Origin: Diplodia intermedia
Taxonomy: Eukaryota > Ascomycota > Dothideomycetes > Botryosphaeriales > Botryosphaeriaceae
Length of the DNA stretch: 64,000 nucleotides
NCBI GenBank assembly: GCA_021495925.1
Contig: JAKEKT010000002.1
Location: 186,001-250,000 of the forward strand
Direction of reading: 5' to 3'
Below are positions 1 through 8,580 of the stretch, in pieces. The first letter of the stretch is position 1. Every line of letters begins with the position of its first letter. Under the pieces are notes generated by a model. It saw only the letters and a program-made list of their open reading frames with translations. It had not been told where the DNA came from and made no database searches. The translations under genes were made by a program, and so were the position numbers.

Positions 1-1214
1 CGGACGATCTTGATGGCAGCGGAACGGAGCATGTGGTACTCCTCGTCGCTGAAAGTCTGACTGGGGGAAACGACGATACTGTCACCAGTGTGGACACCCA
101 GGGGATCGAAGTTTTCCATGTTGCAGACAGTGATGCAGTTGTCACTGGCGTCACGGACGACCTCGTACTCGGCCTCCTTCCAGCCCTTGAGCGACTTCTC
201 GACCAGGATCTGGGGCGACAGGGTCAGGGACCGGGCAGCCAAGTTCCTGAGCTCCTCCTTGTTGTTGGCAAAACCGGAACCGAGACCGCCCAGAGCGTAG
301 GCAGCGCGGACAATGATGGGGTATCCGACCTTGTCCGCGGCGTCCAAAGCCTCATCGATGGTGCTGACGGCAATCGACTCAGCGATGGGGATGTTGATCT
401 CACCAAGAGCCTTGGCGAAAAGGTCACGGTCCTCGCTGGTCTCCAGAGTCTTGATGCTAGTACCAAGCACCTTGACGTTGAAGCGCTCCAGAACACCCAT
501 CTTGTTCAACTGGACACCCAGGTTCAGAGCAGTCTGACCACCGAAGCTGAGGAAGATCCCGTCAGGCCTCTCCTTCTCGATGACGTACGTCACATATTCG
601 GGGGTGACGGGGAGGTAGTAGATCTCGTCTGCGAGCACGTGGGAGGTCTGAATGGTAGCGATGTTGGGGTTGATGAGGACCGACTGCACGCCGGCCTCCT
701 TCAAGGCCTTCAGCGCCTGGGAGCCTGGAGAGATCATGTTAGCCATTGACACCCATGGCACCAATTGGGTAGCCCGAGTTTGGACGAAGATGGTCATTGG
801 TCCTCAAAGACATATCTTGAGGCACTCTCGGACAGCCATCCAAAAGCCGACGGCAGAGCTTGGAGGAGGCGACTCACCAGAGTAATCAAATTCTCCGGCT
901 TGACCAATACTAAGACCACCACTGCCAATGACCAACACCTTCTTGACGTCCACGAGATCCCTGGCGCCGGCGATGGCACCGCTGTTCAGGTAGGCTTGGG
1001 CGTTGGGAGCTTCAGAGCTCGTGCGGAGGGCGGCAACCCTGGAGAAGGCACGAAGCTGCTGAGTCTCAACCCTAGCCGTCTGGCCCTTCCTCAGCGAGAG
1101 GAGCGGCTGCGCAGCGCTGGCGGTGAAGCAGCGGGCAGGGATGGGAGAAGCTCCAACACGGCATTGGCGAAGGAGGTTGGGCGCACGGCGCGCCAGCCGA
1201 CCGGACATAGCCAT
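1..1214 (-). CDS. cpa2: Carbamoyl-phosphate synthase, arginine-specific, large subunit (N-terminal part)
   Basis: The 5' part of the large (synthetase) subunit that makes carbamoyl phosphate for arginine synthesis, probably in mitochondria. The model has exon 1 1214-878, a 153-nt intron (877-725) and exon 2 from 724 off the left edge, about 353 residues. The first ~40 residues are Arg/Ala/Ser-rich without acidic residues, like a mitochondrial presequence. From about residue 90 the ATP-grasp synthetase start is plain: VLVIGSGGLSIGQAGEFDYS, then SQALKALKEAG, NPNIATIQTSH and FLSFGGQTALNLG. The direct start in the large-subunit fold, without glutaminase or ATCase parts, argues against the pyrimidine CAD-type enzyme. 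Neurospora calls the gene arg-3. A second Met at codon 3 has a better start context. The leader carries an AAP-like uORF (separate entry). The rest of the gene lies outside the window. Confidence 0.93.
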
Positions 1215-1512
1215 TGGACCAGGAATTTTGGGCGAGGGGGATGAGGGCAGTCAAGCCTCTTCAAGCCTCAGCTAGAAGGTGGTCTTGGGGTCTGCGATGG
1301 ACGTGTGTGCGAGAAAAGCTTTCGGAATGGCTGGCACCGAGCTCGCTCCGCGCGAAGCAAACACTAAGGCGATAAGTGATAAGGGCGGCCGGGGCTCAGG
1401 CACGCCTTTTTGCGGCGGTGACGTTATCTGAATTGGCGCGCGCAAGGGCCGACAAGCTCGGTCGGGGAGTCAATGGCTTGGAGAATGCGGGTTGGGCGGG
1501 GCGGAAGACGCT

Positions 1513-1806
1513 TCAGTTGATCGAGGCCTTCCACAGGTGGTCTGCAGCGTGGTCAGTCATGGCGGCGGCGGCAGCGGGCGGCAGCGGCAGCATCAGGTGC
1601 GCACCAGAGATGTAGTCCTGCAGCGGCGGAGAGTCAGCTTGAGGTGCCCAACACATTTTTGCACGCAGCCAATGCGCCGGCGGCCGGCTCGCGCGTCTCG
1701 CAGCGCGGCGGGCGCGGGCATGGAAGAGCGCGGACTCGGTGCTTTTGCTCCTAGCGCGTCGGGGCGGCCATACCTGAGAGGTGAAGAGGGTCACAGCAGC
1801 ACGCAT
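1513..1806 (-). promoter_or_regulatory. Arginine attenuator peptide (AAP)-like uORF in the cpa2 leader
   Basis: A three-exon uORF upstream of the CPSase large-subunit start. Exon 1 (1806-1774) encodes MRAAVTLFTSQ. Exon 2 (1617-1605) plus the first two bases of exon 3 encode DYIS and D. The rest of exon 3 (1541-1513) encodes HLWKASIN and TGA. Introns 1773-1618 (156 nt) and 1604-1542 (63 nt) have GT-AG ends and CTGAC branch-like sites. The spliced peptide is 24 residues, the length of the Neurospora arg-2 AAP. It shares FTSQDY, SDHLW and the Ala after the next basic residue at the same positions, including Asp12, which is needed for arginine-dependent stalling in known AAPs. Position -3 of its AUG is C, a weak context that permits leaky scanning. 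No ATG occurs in the 298 nt between its stop and the main ATG. AAPs are known from the small-subunit gene, so finding one here is unusual. Confidence 0.85.
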
Positions 1807-2429
1807 TCGCGGAGATGTGTTCGTCGTCGGCTCTGTGGGTGGGAGGGGGAGAGGAAGGGGAGGAGGGCGATTGCGAGCAGAATGAGTCAAGAAATAGCTG
1901 GCGATTACGCCCGCGATGGTGTCGGTGCGGGCCATGAAATAATTTTGGCTGCCCGAACATCGGACGCACTATTGAGCCCTGCGCCCCTCGTGCCCCTCCC
2001 GCAGACTTTTGCTCGTCACAGCCCGTGGGGCCAATGATGGCATGCGGCACAGAGGCCGCCGGGAAGACGGGAGCAATTCTCGACGCTGCTGTCTCAGCTT
2101 GCGACCCGATTGCGGGGTGCCGTCTTTGTGCGCGTCGGCTGCTGCTGCGTGCTGCTTTCCGCATTGGCCGTTGCAATTGCCAATTGCGCACCGTCAGATC
2201 TCGGATCGTCCATCAAGGCCTTATCAGGGTCTGACTCTTTGATCGAGTGTCACTGGCGCGTGCAACCCGGTGTCCACAAATTTCGATTACGCGCCTCCGT
2301 CCCGAGGCCGCCGAAGATCATTTTATCATTTCACATTGTCATCCTCGCCCTCCAGCCGCAGCACTCAACTACTCTCGGCCAGCCGGTGCCGACGTGTCGC
2401 CCGCTACAGCATACAGATCTGTACAGCCT
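1807..2429. other. Intergenic: cpa2 upstream region and lcl3 3' flank
   Basis: No gene is supported here. On the minus strand a polypyrimidine stretch ending in CCCACAG (about 1830-1860) could be the acceptor of a further leader intron of cpa2. The distal part lies beyond the lcl3 stop. Confidence 0.4.
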
Positions 2430-3331
2430 TTATTTCTTCCCCGGACGCTTCTCCCTGGCCTCTTTCTGTTGCGCCAGCTTGGCCTCCTCTGCTTTCATCC
2501 TATCCTTGTACTCGCGGGGGCTCTCCAGCTTCTCCTTCGGCTTGCTGAAGAAACGGCCCAGCACCGAAGGCTGCGCCCACATCCCGACCCTCGCGTCCTT
2601 TGCCTTTGTCTCGGCATCTCTGTACTTTTGCTCCAGATCGCCAAACTCGGAGCCTGACTTGGCCTCATATACAGTAGCCAGCCCTGACTTCAGCATCTCC
2701 AACCCGACGTCTCTCCTGAAAAGGCCGCGACGGACAGTGACTGATGCGACCACGCGGTCGTACTGGTCGCGGCGATAGATGTGTGCACGTACGCGTCTAT
2801 TGAGAATGTAATTTGTGAGCCAATCCTTCGCTTCTTGACCAAAGGGTTGGGCGGGACGGCCGAAGTGGGCGAGTTCGGGGGCGTCGATGCCGGCGATGCG
2901 GATGTGTATCTGGTCCATGGGTCAGAGCAGTGGAGGCTGTGCTTCTTGCGCAGGCTTCATACAGTCTTGGACGTCAGCTCTTTACCGCTCGCGGGGATTT
3001 TCCTGCCCGGCAGCCAGCCCCAGCCCGCTATCCTCCCGCCCGGCGTGTGGAAGAGGTGGAAGTTGTCTGCATCGCCGACTCGCGTCACGGTGCCAAACAG
3101 ACTGCGGTCGCGGAAGAAGGCGGGTTTGATGTGGTTTACGCTAGGGATGCGGCGCAGGTAGGATTTGTAGACGCGGACGAAGAATAAGGTGGTGGCAGTG
3201 AGCAAGAGGGTCGGAACGACCTGGCGCGGCTCGGTGTAGTGCTGCCAGTCAATGGCGTTGAGGTTCGCGTTCCATTTTGATTTGGACTTGGATGGGTCGT
3301 CGTCGTCGGAGCCCGACCCAGGCCAGCGCAT
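2430..3331 (-). CDS. lcl3: Probable membrane-anchored endonuclease Lcl3 (SNase-like)
   Basis: A staphylococcal-nuclease-like protein of the fungal Lcl3 family. Exon 1 is 3331-2963 and exon 2 is 2909-2430, with a 53-nt phase-0 intron; the product is 282 residues, the usual family length. A single hydrophobic segment lies at about residues 38-57 (VVPTLLLTATTLFFV). The nuclease domain follows: GTVTRVGDADNFHLFHTPGG, then HIRIAGIDAPELAHFG directly across the splice junction, and VWRD-like metal and Arg regions further on. The C-terminus is Lys/Glu-rich. Family members are annotated as mitochondrial or membrane associated. The gene has its own promoter facing the methyltransferase gene at 3969 (divergent, 637 bp apart). 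Confidence 0.92.
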
Positions 3332-3968
3332 GGTTGCGCGTTATGAGGGAGCGGTGGAGGTTGATAAACAGAGCGGAGCCAGGGCGTCGGGGCAGCCAGC
3401 TAAGGCCATCTGTAGCCGAGGCGGTTGGTGCCTGCAACACCACGCAAATCCCGCTAACTCCGATGCCTGTCTCTGATCGGTGGCTCATCTGCGCCTCCAG
3501 TCTCGCTTCATACACTATCCGGATCTACCGACGTTGAGAGCTGGTCTTGGAGCATCAGGCACGCCCTCCACATCATGTGAATTGGCGTTGCAGCGGCTGG
3601 GGTCCCACGGTACGCGCCCGAAAACCAACACGTCCGCCCGCAGCTTTGGGTAACCACTACGGATCGTTGTATCATGAAACAGCGCACCCTTTTTATAAGC
3701 GAAGACCCTTATTTCTACGTAACTACTCCGTACGGAATCGTACCACCGCTGCAGACGACCAACGGTCGGATGTCGGGTAGGATACCTGTTTGGGACTAGT
3801 CGGAATCGAGTCGGTCTGATTTAAGGTGGCACTCATGGCCATGTCAACACTGCAGCTTGACAAACGGACTACACTCGGCCATCGCCGCGGCGCTGGCCTG
3901 GGAGCCTTTGAGAGCCATCAGGAGAGCGAGGGAATTTCCGGGCAATCCCCCACACCTGACCCCCGACC
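3332..3968. other. Divergent promoter region, lcl3 / NSUN-like gene
   Basis: No coding signal. It separates two divergent start codons, so it must hold both promoters. A TATA-like tttttataag lies near 3690. Confidence 0.4.
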
Positions 3969-5204
3969 ATGCCAACGAAGGCTGAGCGCAAACAGTTAGA
4001 TGCAACCGTAGCGGCCTTTCATGCCAACTACGCTTCTCCTGCCAACTGGGGCTCTGAGAGGTGGCATGGCTCGCTCTACCAGGCTCTCGCTCGGCCCACC
4101 CGTTACGCCGCTCTGGTGAACCACTATGTCCCTCGTTCCGACTTCGACAAGGTTCTCGCCGCAGTCTCAGGAGAGGACATACGACCAATCCAGCTCCCAA
4201 AGGTGCCATCGGACGCCGAAGAACATGCAGGCTCGGGGCCGCGGCTCCTTCTCCTCGAGCGCGTCGCTCCGGGAGCGGCGCCGGCAGCAGACGAAGAAGG
4301 CAGCCACGAACTTAGCGCCAACCAAGACGAAGTCTTCCTCTTCCCCACCCCACAGCCCATCGCCACGCCCTCGAACGGCGGAGCAGCCCTCCTCTCCCAC
4401 TGGAACATGGATGCCGCCTCCGCACTCGGCGCGCACATGCTCGCCGTCCGCCCCAACCACCGCGTCCTCGACCTCTGCGCGGCTCCCGGCGGCAAATCCC
4501 TGGCCCTGGCCCAGATGATCTTCCCGCATCTGCACGCCTCCGCCGCCGCCACTTCCTCAGCACCCGCCCAGGCCGGCTGCCTCCACTCCAACGAAGTCGA
4601 TGCAGCCCGCAACAAGCGCCTTGCCAACAACCTTCGGTCCTACCTCCCCGGCTCCCTCTTCGCCAGCGGTGCAATCCGCGTTCTGCGTCTGGACGCCGCC
4701 GGCGCGGATGGCAGCGGTGCGCGTGGGACCGTGGCGGCGAAGCTGCCGTGCGGCGCTGGTGGCTATGATCGTGTGCTGCTGGACGCGCCGTGCTCGTCGG
4801 AGCGGCACCTCATCCACGCGCGCGAGGTGGCGCGCATGTGGCGCAAAGGGTCGAGCAAGGCGCTGGCGAAGCTGCAGGCCGAGCTGCTGATGACGGCGCT
4901 GAGGGCGGTCAAGATCGGTGGGCGGGTGGTGTATTCGACGTGCTCGGTCGAGATGGGGGAGAATGATGGAGTGGTGGAGAGGGTGTTGGCGGCGGTGGAG
5001 AAGGAGAAGAGGAAGGTTGGGTTGGGGTGGGATGTGAGGTTTGAGTCGGGGAGGGCGGCGCGGGGTATGGAGGTGGATGCTGTGTTGGAGAGACTGACCG
5101 AGGAGACAGAGTATGGTAGGATTGCCGTGCCCGATCATCCTGGCGGCGGACAGTGGGGTCCGCTGTTCTTCTGTGTCATCACGAAGGTGGCACGGAAACG
5201 GTAA
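3969..5204 (+). CDS. NOP2/Sun (NSUN3/4-like) RNA m5C methyltransferase
   Basis: A 411-residue, intronless SAM-dependent RNA cytosine-5 methyltransferase of the RsmB/NOP2/NSUN family. SAM-binding motif I is at about residues 160-178 (RVLDLCAAPGGKSLALAQ). Motif IV with one conserved Cys is at about 264-277 (YDRVLLDAPCSSERHL). Motif VI with the catalytic Cys is at about 318-330 (RVVYSTCSVEMGEND). Both cysteines used by the family are present. The compact form without a PUA domain, with a start like FHANYASPANWGSERW, is closest to the NSUN3/NSUN4 branch, whose animal members act on mitochondrial RNA; no clear presequence is visible, so localisation is uncertain. The C-terminus WGPLFFCVITK matches the family end. 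The ATG follows ccgaccATGCC. Confidence 0.93.
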   Translation: MPTKAERKQLDATVAAFHANYASPANWGSERWHGSLYQALARPTRYAALVNHYVPRSDFDKVLAAVSGEDIRPIQLPKVPSDAEEHAGSGPRLLLLERVAPGAAPAADEEGSHELSANQDEVFLFPTPQPIATPSNGGAALLSHWNMDAASALGAHMLAVRPNHRVLDLCAAPGGKSLALAQMIFPHLHASAAATSSAPAQAGCLHSNEVDAARNKRLANNLRSYLPGSLFASGAIRVLRLDAAGADGSGARGTVAAKLPCGAGGYDRVLLDAPCSSERHLIHAREVARMWRKGSSKALAKLQAELLMTALRAVKIGGRVVYSTCSVEMGENDGVVERVLAAVEKEKRKVGLGWDVRFESGRAARGMEVDAVLERLTEETEYGRIAVPDHPGGGQWGPLFFCVITKVARKR

Positions 5205-6820
5205 AAGTGCTCTGCCCGCTAATGTTTAGGGCGAATGGTGAGCCACGTGAAGAATACTTGAAGACCAACGATGAGTTGTCTACACCTCAACCAAAGGCTA
5301 TGTATACACGACACCTAGGCCCCCTCCGCCTCAATCGACATTGATACACACCTTGCCAATATGCTGGGCGCTCTCCAAGTATTCAAACGCCTTCACAACC
5401 TCGTCCCTCGTAAAACCAAACGTCTTCAAACTTTATACTGCCAGACAAGACCCAATCCGCATCTACAAAGGTACGAGGCAGAGTTTATGATTGCTAATCC
5501 ATCGTTACGAAACCAGATGTCGAAGCTCGAGGAGCCTCATGTGGAGCTCGTGAGAGGAAGGTGGATCTGCACTACGTGCCAGCGACAACGCCATTTTCTG
5601 CTTGGCATAGCTAGAAGATACTACTGAGGTACATTGTCCAAGAAAACTAAAGCATCCGCAGCGGTTGGTAAGCCGTTTCCGACGGGATGCCAAGGGGTTT
5701 GGCCGAGTGAGGGTGGAGCAAGTGTCTCCAAAACTTGAACTGATCGCGTTTCTCTCCAATTCTGCTCTCCGAATGTCTGGCAAGCCAAGCTTCTAGCTCT
5801 CCAATTACGGGCCAAACTCTCCAACGAACCACCTTCAAGTCTCAAGAGAAATCTCACAGTTATTGTTCCTTTGCTCAAGTTGTTCACCAGTAGATGGGGA
5901 TACCGATGCCAGAGTTCAAGCGTAAGAAAACTCTCAATGGGCTGTGCGCCAATAAACATAACCACGTCGCAGCATTCTCAGTCTTCTCCAAAAGATTTTC
6001 TTGACTGAATCCAGCTGATCAAGACCTTTGAAGCAAACCGATCGCTCGCTGACCGTCATGCCTTTCACCTGTTGTTTCTTCGAGAATTGGGGCGGAATTC
6101 AGGCTCTGTGCGTACAATTACGAAAAATGTCGACTCGAAAGCCGACATTACTCGCCAAGGATAGTGTTATTTACCTCCAATAGGCGTGGACTTCTGGGAC
6201 CCATCTCTCGTATCAGTATTACGCTTCGCATGTTTAAGGTCGCAGGCTTTACGACCATCTGTACGACTGTACTCAGGAATCAAGCCTTGCAGAATCACGG
6301 ACATCAAAGAGACATGCCGAGGCTCCATCGGCATGGCACTTGCGTTCCTACCTGCGTATTACTCTCTTCCATCCGCCCGGGCCACCAGTTCGCTGACATC
6401 ATGCACTGATGCACCCATCGGAAGTCCTCTTTTCCTACGGAAGACTTTTTATTTCCTTCGAATATGATTCGCCCTTAGCGACAACCTCCCTTGCTTCCCT
6501 ATTGCGGCAAAAATAAAAAATGGCGCAATAGGCGAGCGTTCTTCGCCTTCAGTCCATGGGAGGGGCTCTCGGTGCAGGTACCACTCTCGCCGCGGCGTCC
6601 GTCCCACGACGCCGAAGCAGCAAAAGCAGATCGATAGAAGTGGAACCCTACGCCCACAAACATGCAAGACACGAATGATGTGACTCAAACGTGCTAAAAC
6701 ATAATAAAACCCGAGGCCTCGAGCCCGGGAAAGAAAAGAAGCCTGGATGGTCGGCTTAAGCTCCACATATCCAAACACTCCCGTTAATTGTTATTGTTAT
6801 CGGTCTTGCCCAAGGACAAG
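5205..6820. other. Gene-poor stretch, lower GC, with an alcohol dehydrogenase relic
   Basis: Besides the dehydrogenase tail at 5331-5426, no intact coding region is visible. GC content looks lower than in flanking genes and every frame is interrupted. Minus-strand frames between 5620 and 5965 read like decayed coding sequence, but I cannot assign them. The right end is the promoter of the MFS gene. Confidence 0.45.
5331..5426 (-). pseudogene. Relic: C-terminal tail of a zinc-type alcohol dehydrogenase/quinone oxidoreductase
   Basis: On the minus strand 5426-5331 reads KTFGFTRDEVVKAFEYLESA, then QHIGKVCINVD and a TGA stop. This is the typical C-terminal end of medium-chain dehydrogenase/quinone oxidoreductases (helix with AFEYLES, then GKV). 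Immediately upstream every frame is broken, and neither the Rossmann nor the GroES-like part can be found in the next 600 nt. It is most simply the remnant of a decayed gene. A last exon of an unrecognised, strongly diverged gene is possible but less likely. Confidence 0.6.
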
Positions 6821-8493
6821 ATGGCGTCCACAACACCACCGTACCACCACCACGAGGCGGCCGACCAAGAGCCTGAAGAAGCCTTGTCATCACTATCGCT
6901 ATCGCCGTCTATCAACACCCCGGCCGAGCACGCCAAAGAAGACGAAGACTCCAAAGCCAACGACGACGACGACGCCATCACCACACCACCCCAACCCACC
7001 GACCTCGAATCCGCCCTGCGCAAGCTCGAGTCCAATCCCGGCAACCACAACTACGGCTACCCGCTCTGGCGCAAATGCCTCATCGTCTTCGTCACGTCGT
7101 GGGTGACGCTCGCGGCCACTTTCAGCTCGACCTCGCTCTTCTCCGCCGCTAACGAGGTGGCCGCGACGTACGGCGTCAGCGCCGCCGACGTCAACGTCGC
7201 CAACGCCGGCGTGCTGCTGGCCATGGCCTTCTCGTCGTTCATATGGGGCCCGATAGGGACGATCGTCGGCCGGAAGGTGTCGTATAACATGTGCATCGTC
7301 GTGCTGTTCTTTTTCACCGTCGGCACGGCGCTGGCGCCCGACTTCGGGACCTTTGTGGCCATGCGTGTGCTGTCGGGGCTGTCGGGGACGTATTTCCATG
7401 TCTCTGGCCAGGCCATTTTGGCCGAGTATTTCCCTCCGGTGAGTTGAGGCTTGCCCGTCATCATCAAAGTCCCATGATTTTTCCCTCCTCCCCTTACAAC
7501 CGACGTACACAAGAACGAAACCCAACTGACGAACCCCACCCCCTTCAGGTCCAACGCGGCACCGCCACCGGCTTCTTCCTCGCGGGCACCGTCCTCGGCC
7601 CGCCCCTCGGGCCCCTCGTGGCCGGAATCATGGTGACGTACAAGTCGTGGCGCACCATCCTCTGGCTGCAATCCGCCATGTGCGGCACCGGCCTCGTCCT
7701 CTCCCTCGTCGGCGTCCCCTACAGCGCCGGGCTGGACGCGCCGGGCTACCCGACCATGACGGCCGCGCAGATGGTGCGCGCCTTCAGCCCGGCCGGCGTG
7801 CTCTCGCTCTTCGCCTACCCCAACGTGCTCTTCACCGACGTCGCCTGCGGGCTGCTGAGCTGGTCGCAGTACGGCCTGCTGTCGGCGCCGCGCCACGTCC
7901 TCGCCGCCCGCTTCGGCCTGACGTCGCCGCTCGTCGCGGGCCTCTTCTACCTCGCGCCCGCCGCCGGCTTCCTCGCCGGCACCATGGCCGGCGGCCGCTT
8001 CTCCGACCACACGGTGCGCAAATGGATGCGCGCGCGCCCCGGCGGCGCGCGCCTGCCGCAGGACCGCCTCAACGCGGGCATGGCCTCCTTCTTCGCCGTC
8101 GTGCCCGCCGCCAGCCTGGTCTACGGCTGGTGCCTGCAGTTCGAAAGGGGCGGGCTGCCGCTGCCCGTCGCGCTGGCGTTCGTCACCGCGGCGGGTCTGC
8201 TGGCCGCCTTCGCCAGCCTGAACACGTACTGCGCGGAGGTGATGCCGCGCCGGCGCACCGCCGTCATCGCGAGCAAGTATTGCGTGCAGTACTGCTTCGC
8301 CGCGGCGGCGAGCGGCGCGAGCGTGCCCATGATCGACGCCGTCGGCATCGGGTGGACGAGCACGGTTGGCGCGGCGTTCGTGCTGGCGGGCGGCGTGCTC
8401 ACGCTTGTGACGGCCAGGTGCGGGCTGGATATGCAGAACTGGGTGGACGAGCGGTTGTCGAAGAGGAGGTCGAACGCGCAGGCCGACAAGTAG
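6821..8493 (+). CDS. MFS transporter, DHA1-like
   Basis: A 520-residue major facilitator permease of the plasma membrane. Exon 1 is 6821-7438 and exon 2 is 7549-8493; the 110-nt intron has AACTGAC before its acceptor. The N-terminal ~70 residues are cytosolic and acidic, with runs of Asp. About 12 hydrophobic segments follow. WGPIGTIVGRKVSYN matches the loop 2-3 MFS signature, and GTATGFFLAGTVLGPPLGPL matches the motif C region of drug:H+ antiporters. The ATG at 6821 (aagATGGCG) is preferred over an in-frame ATG at 6788 for its better context. The gene is convergent with the Zn2Cys6 regulator ending at 8581, only 87 bp away. The substrate is unknown. Confidence 0.92.
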
Positions 8494-8580
8494 TTGCGCT
8501 TGTACGAGAGGGAATATGACGTTCATGATTCTACACTGAAAGAAAAAAAGAGGGGGGAAAAGGTCGGGTTTGTATGTACC

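Noticed and set aside
1513..1935. A continuous 140-codon minus-strand frame as an independent protein
   Set aside because: Its only recognisable sequence is the AAP core, which is contiguous only after removing two well-formed introns; the rest is low-complexity Pro/Arg/Ala.
7057..8526. 489-codon minus-strand frame over the DHA1-like transporter
   Set aside because: Low-complexity His/Arg/Ala mirror of the permease and it runs through its intron.
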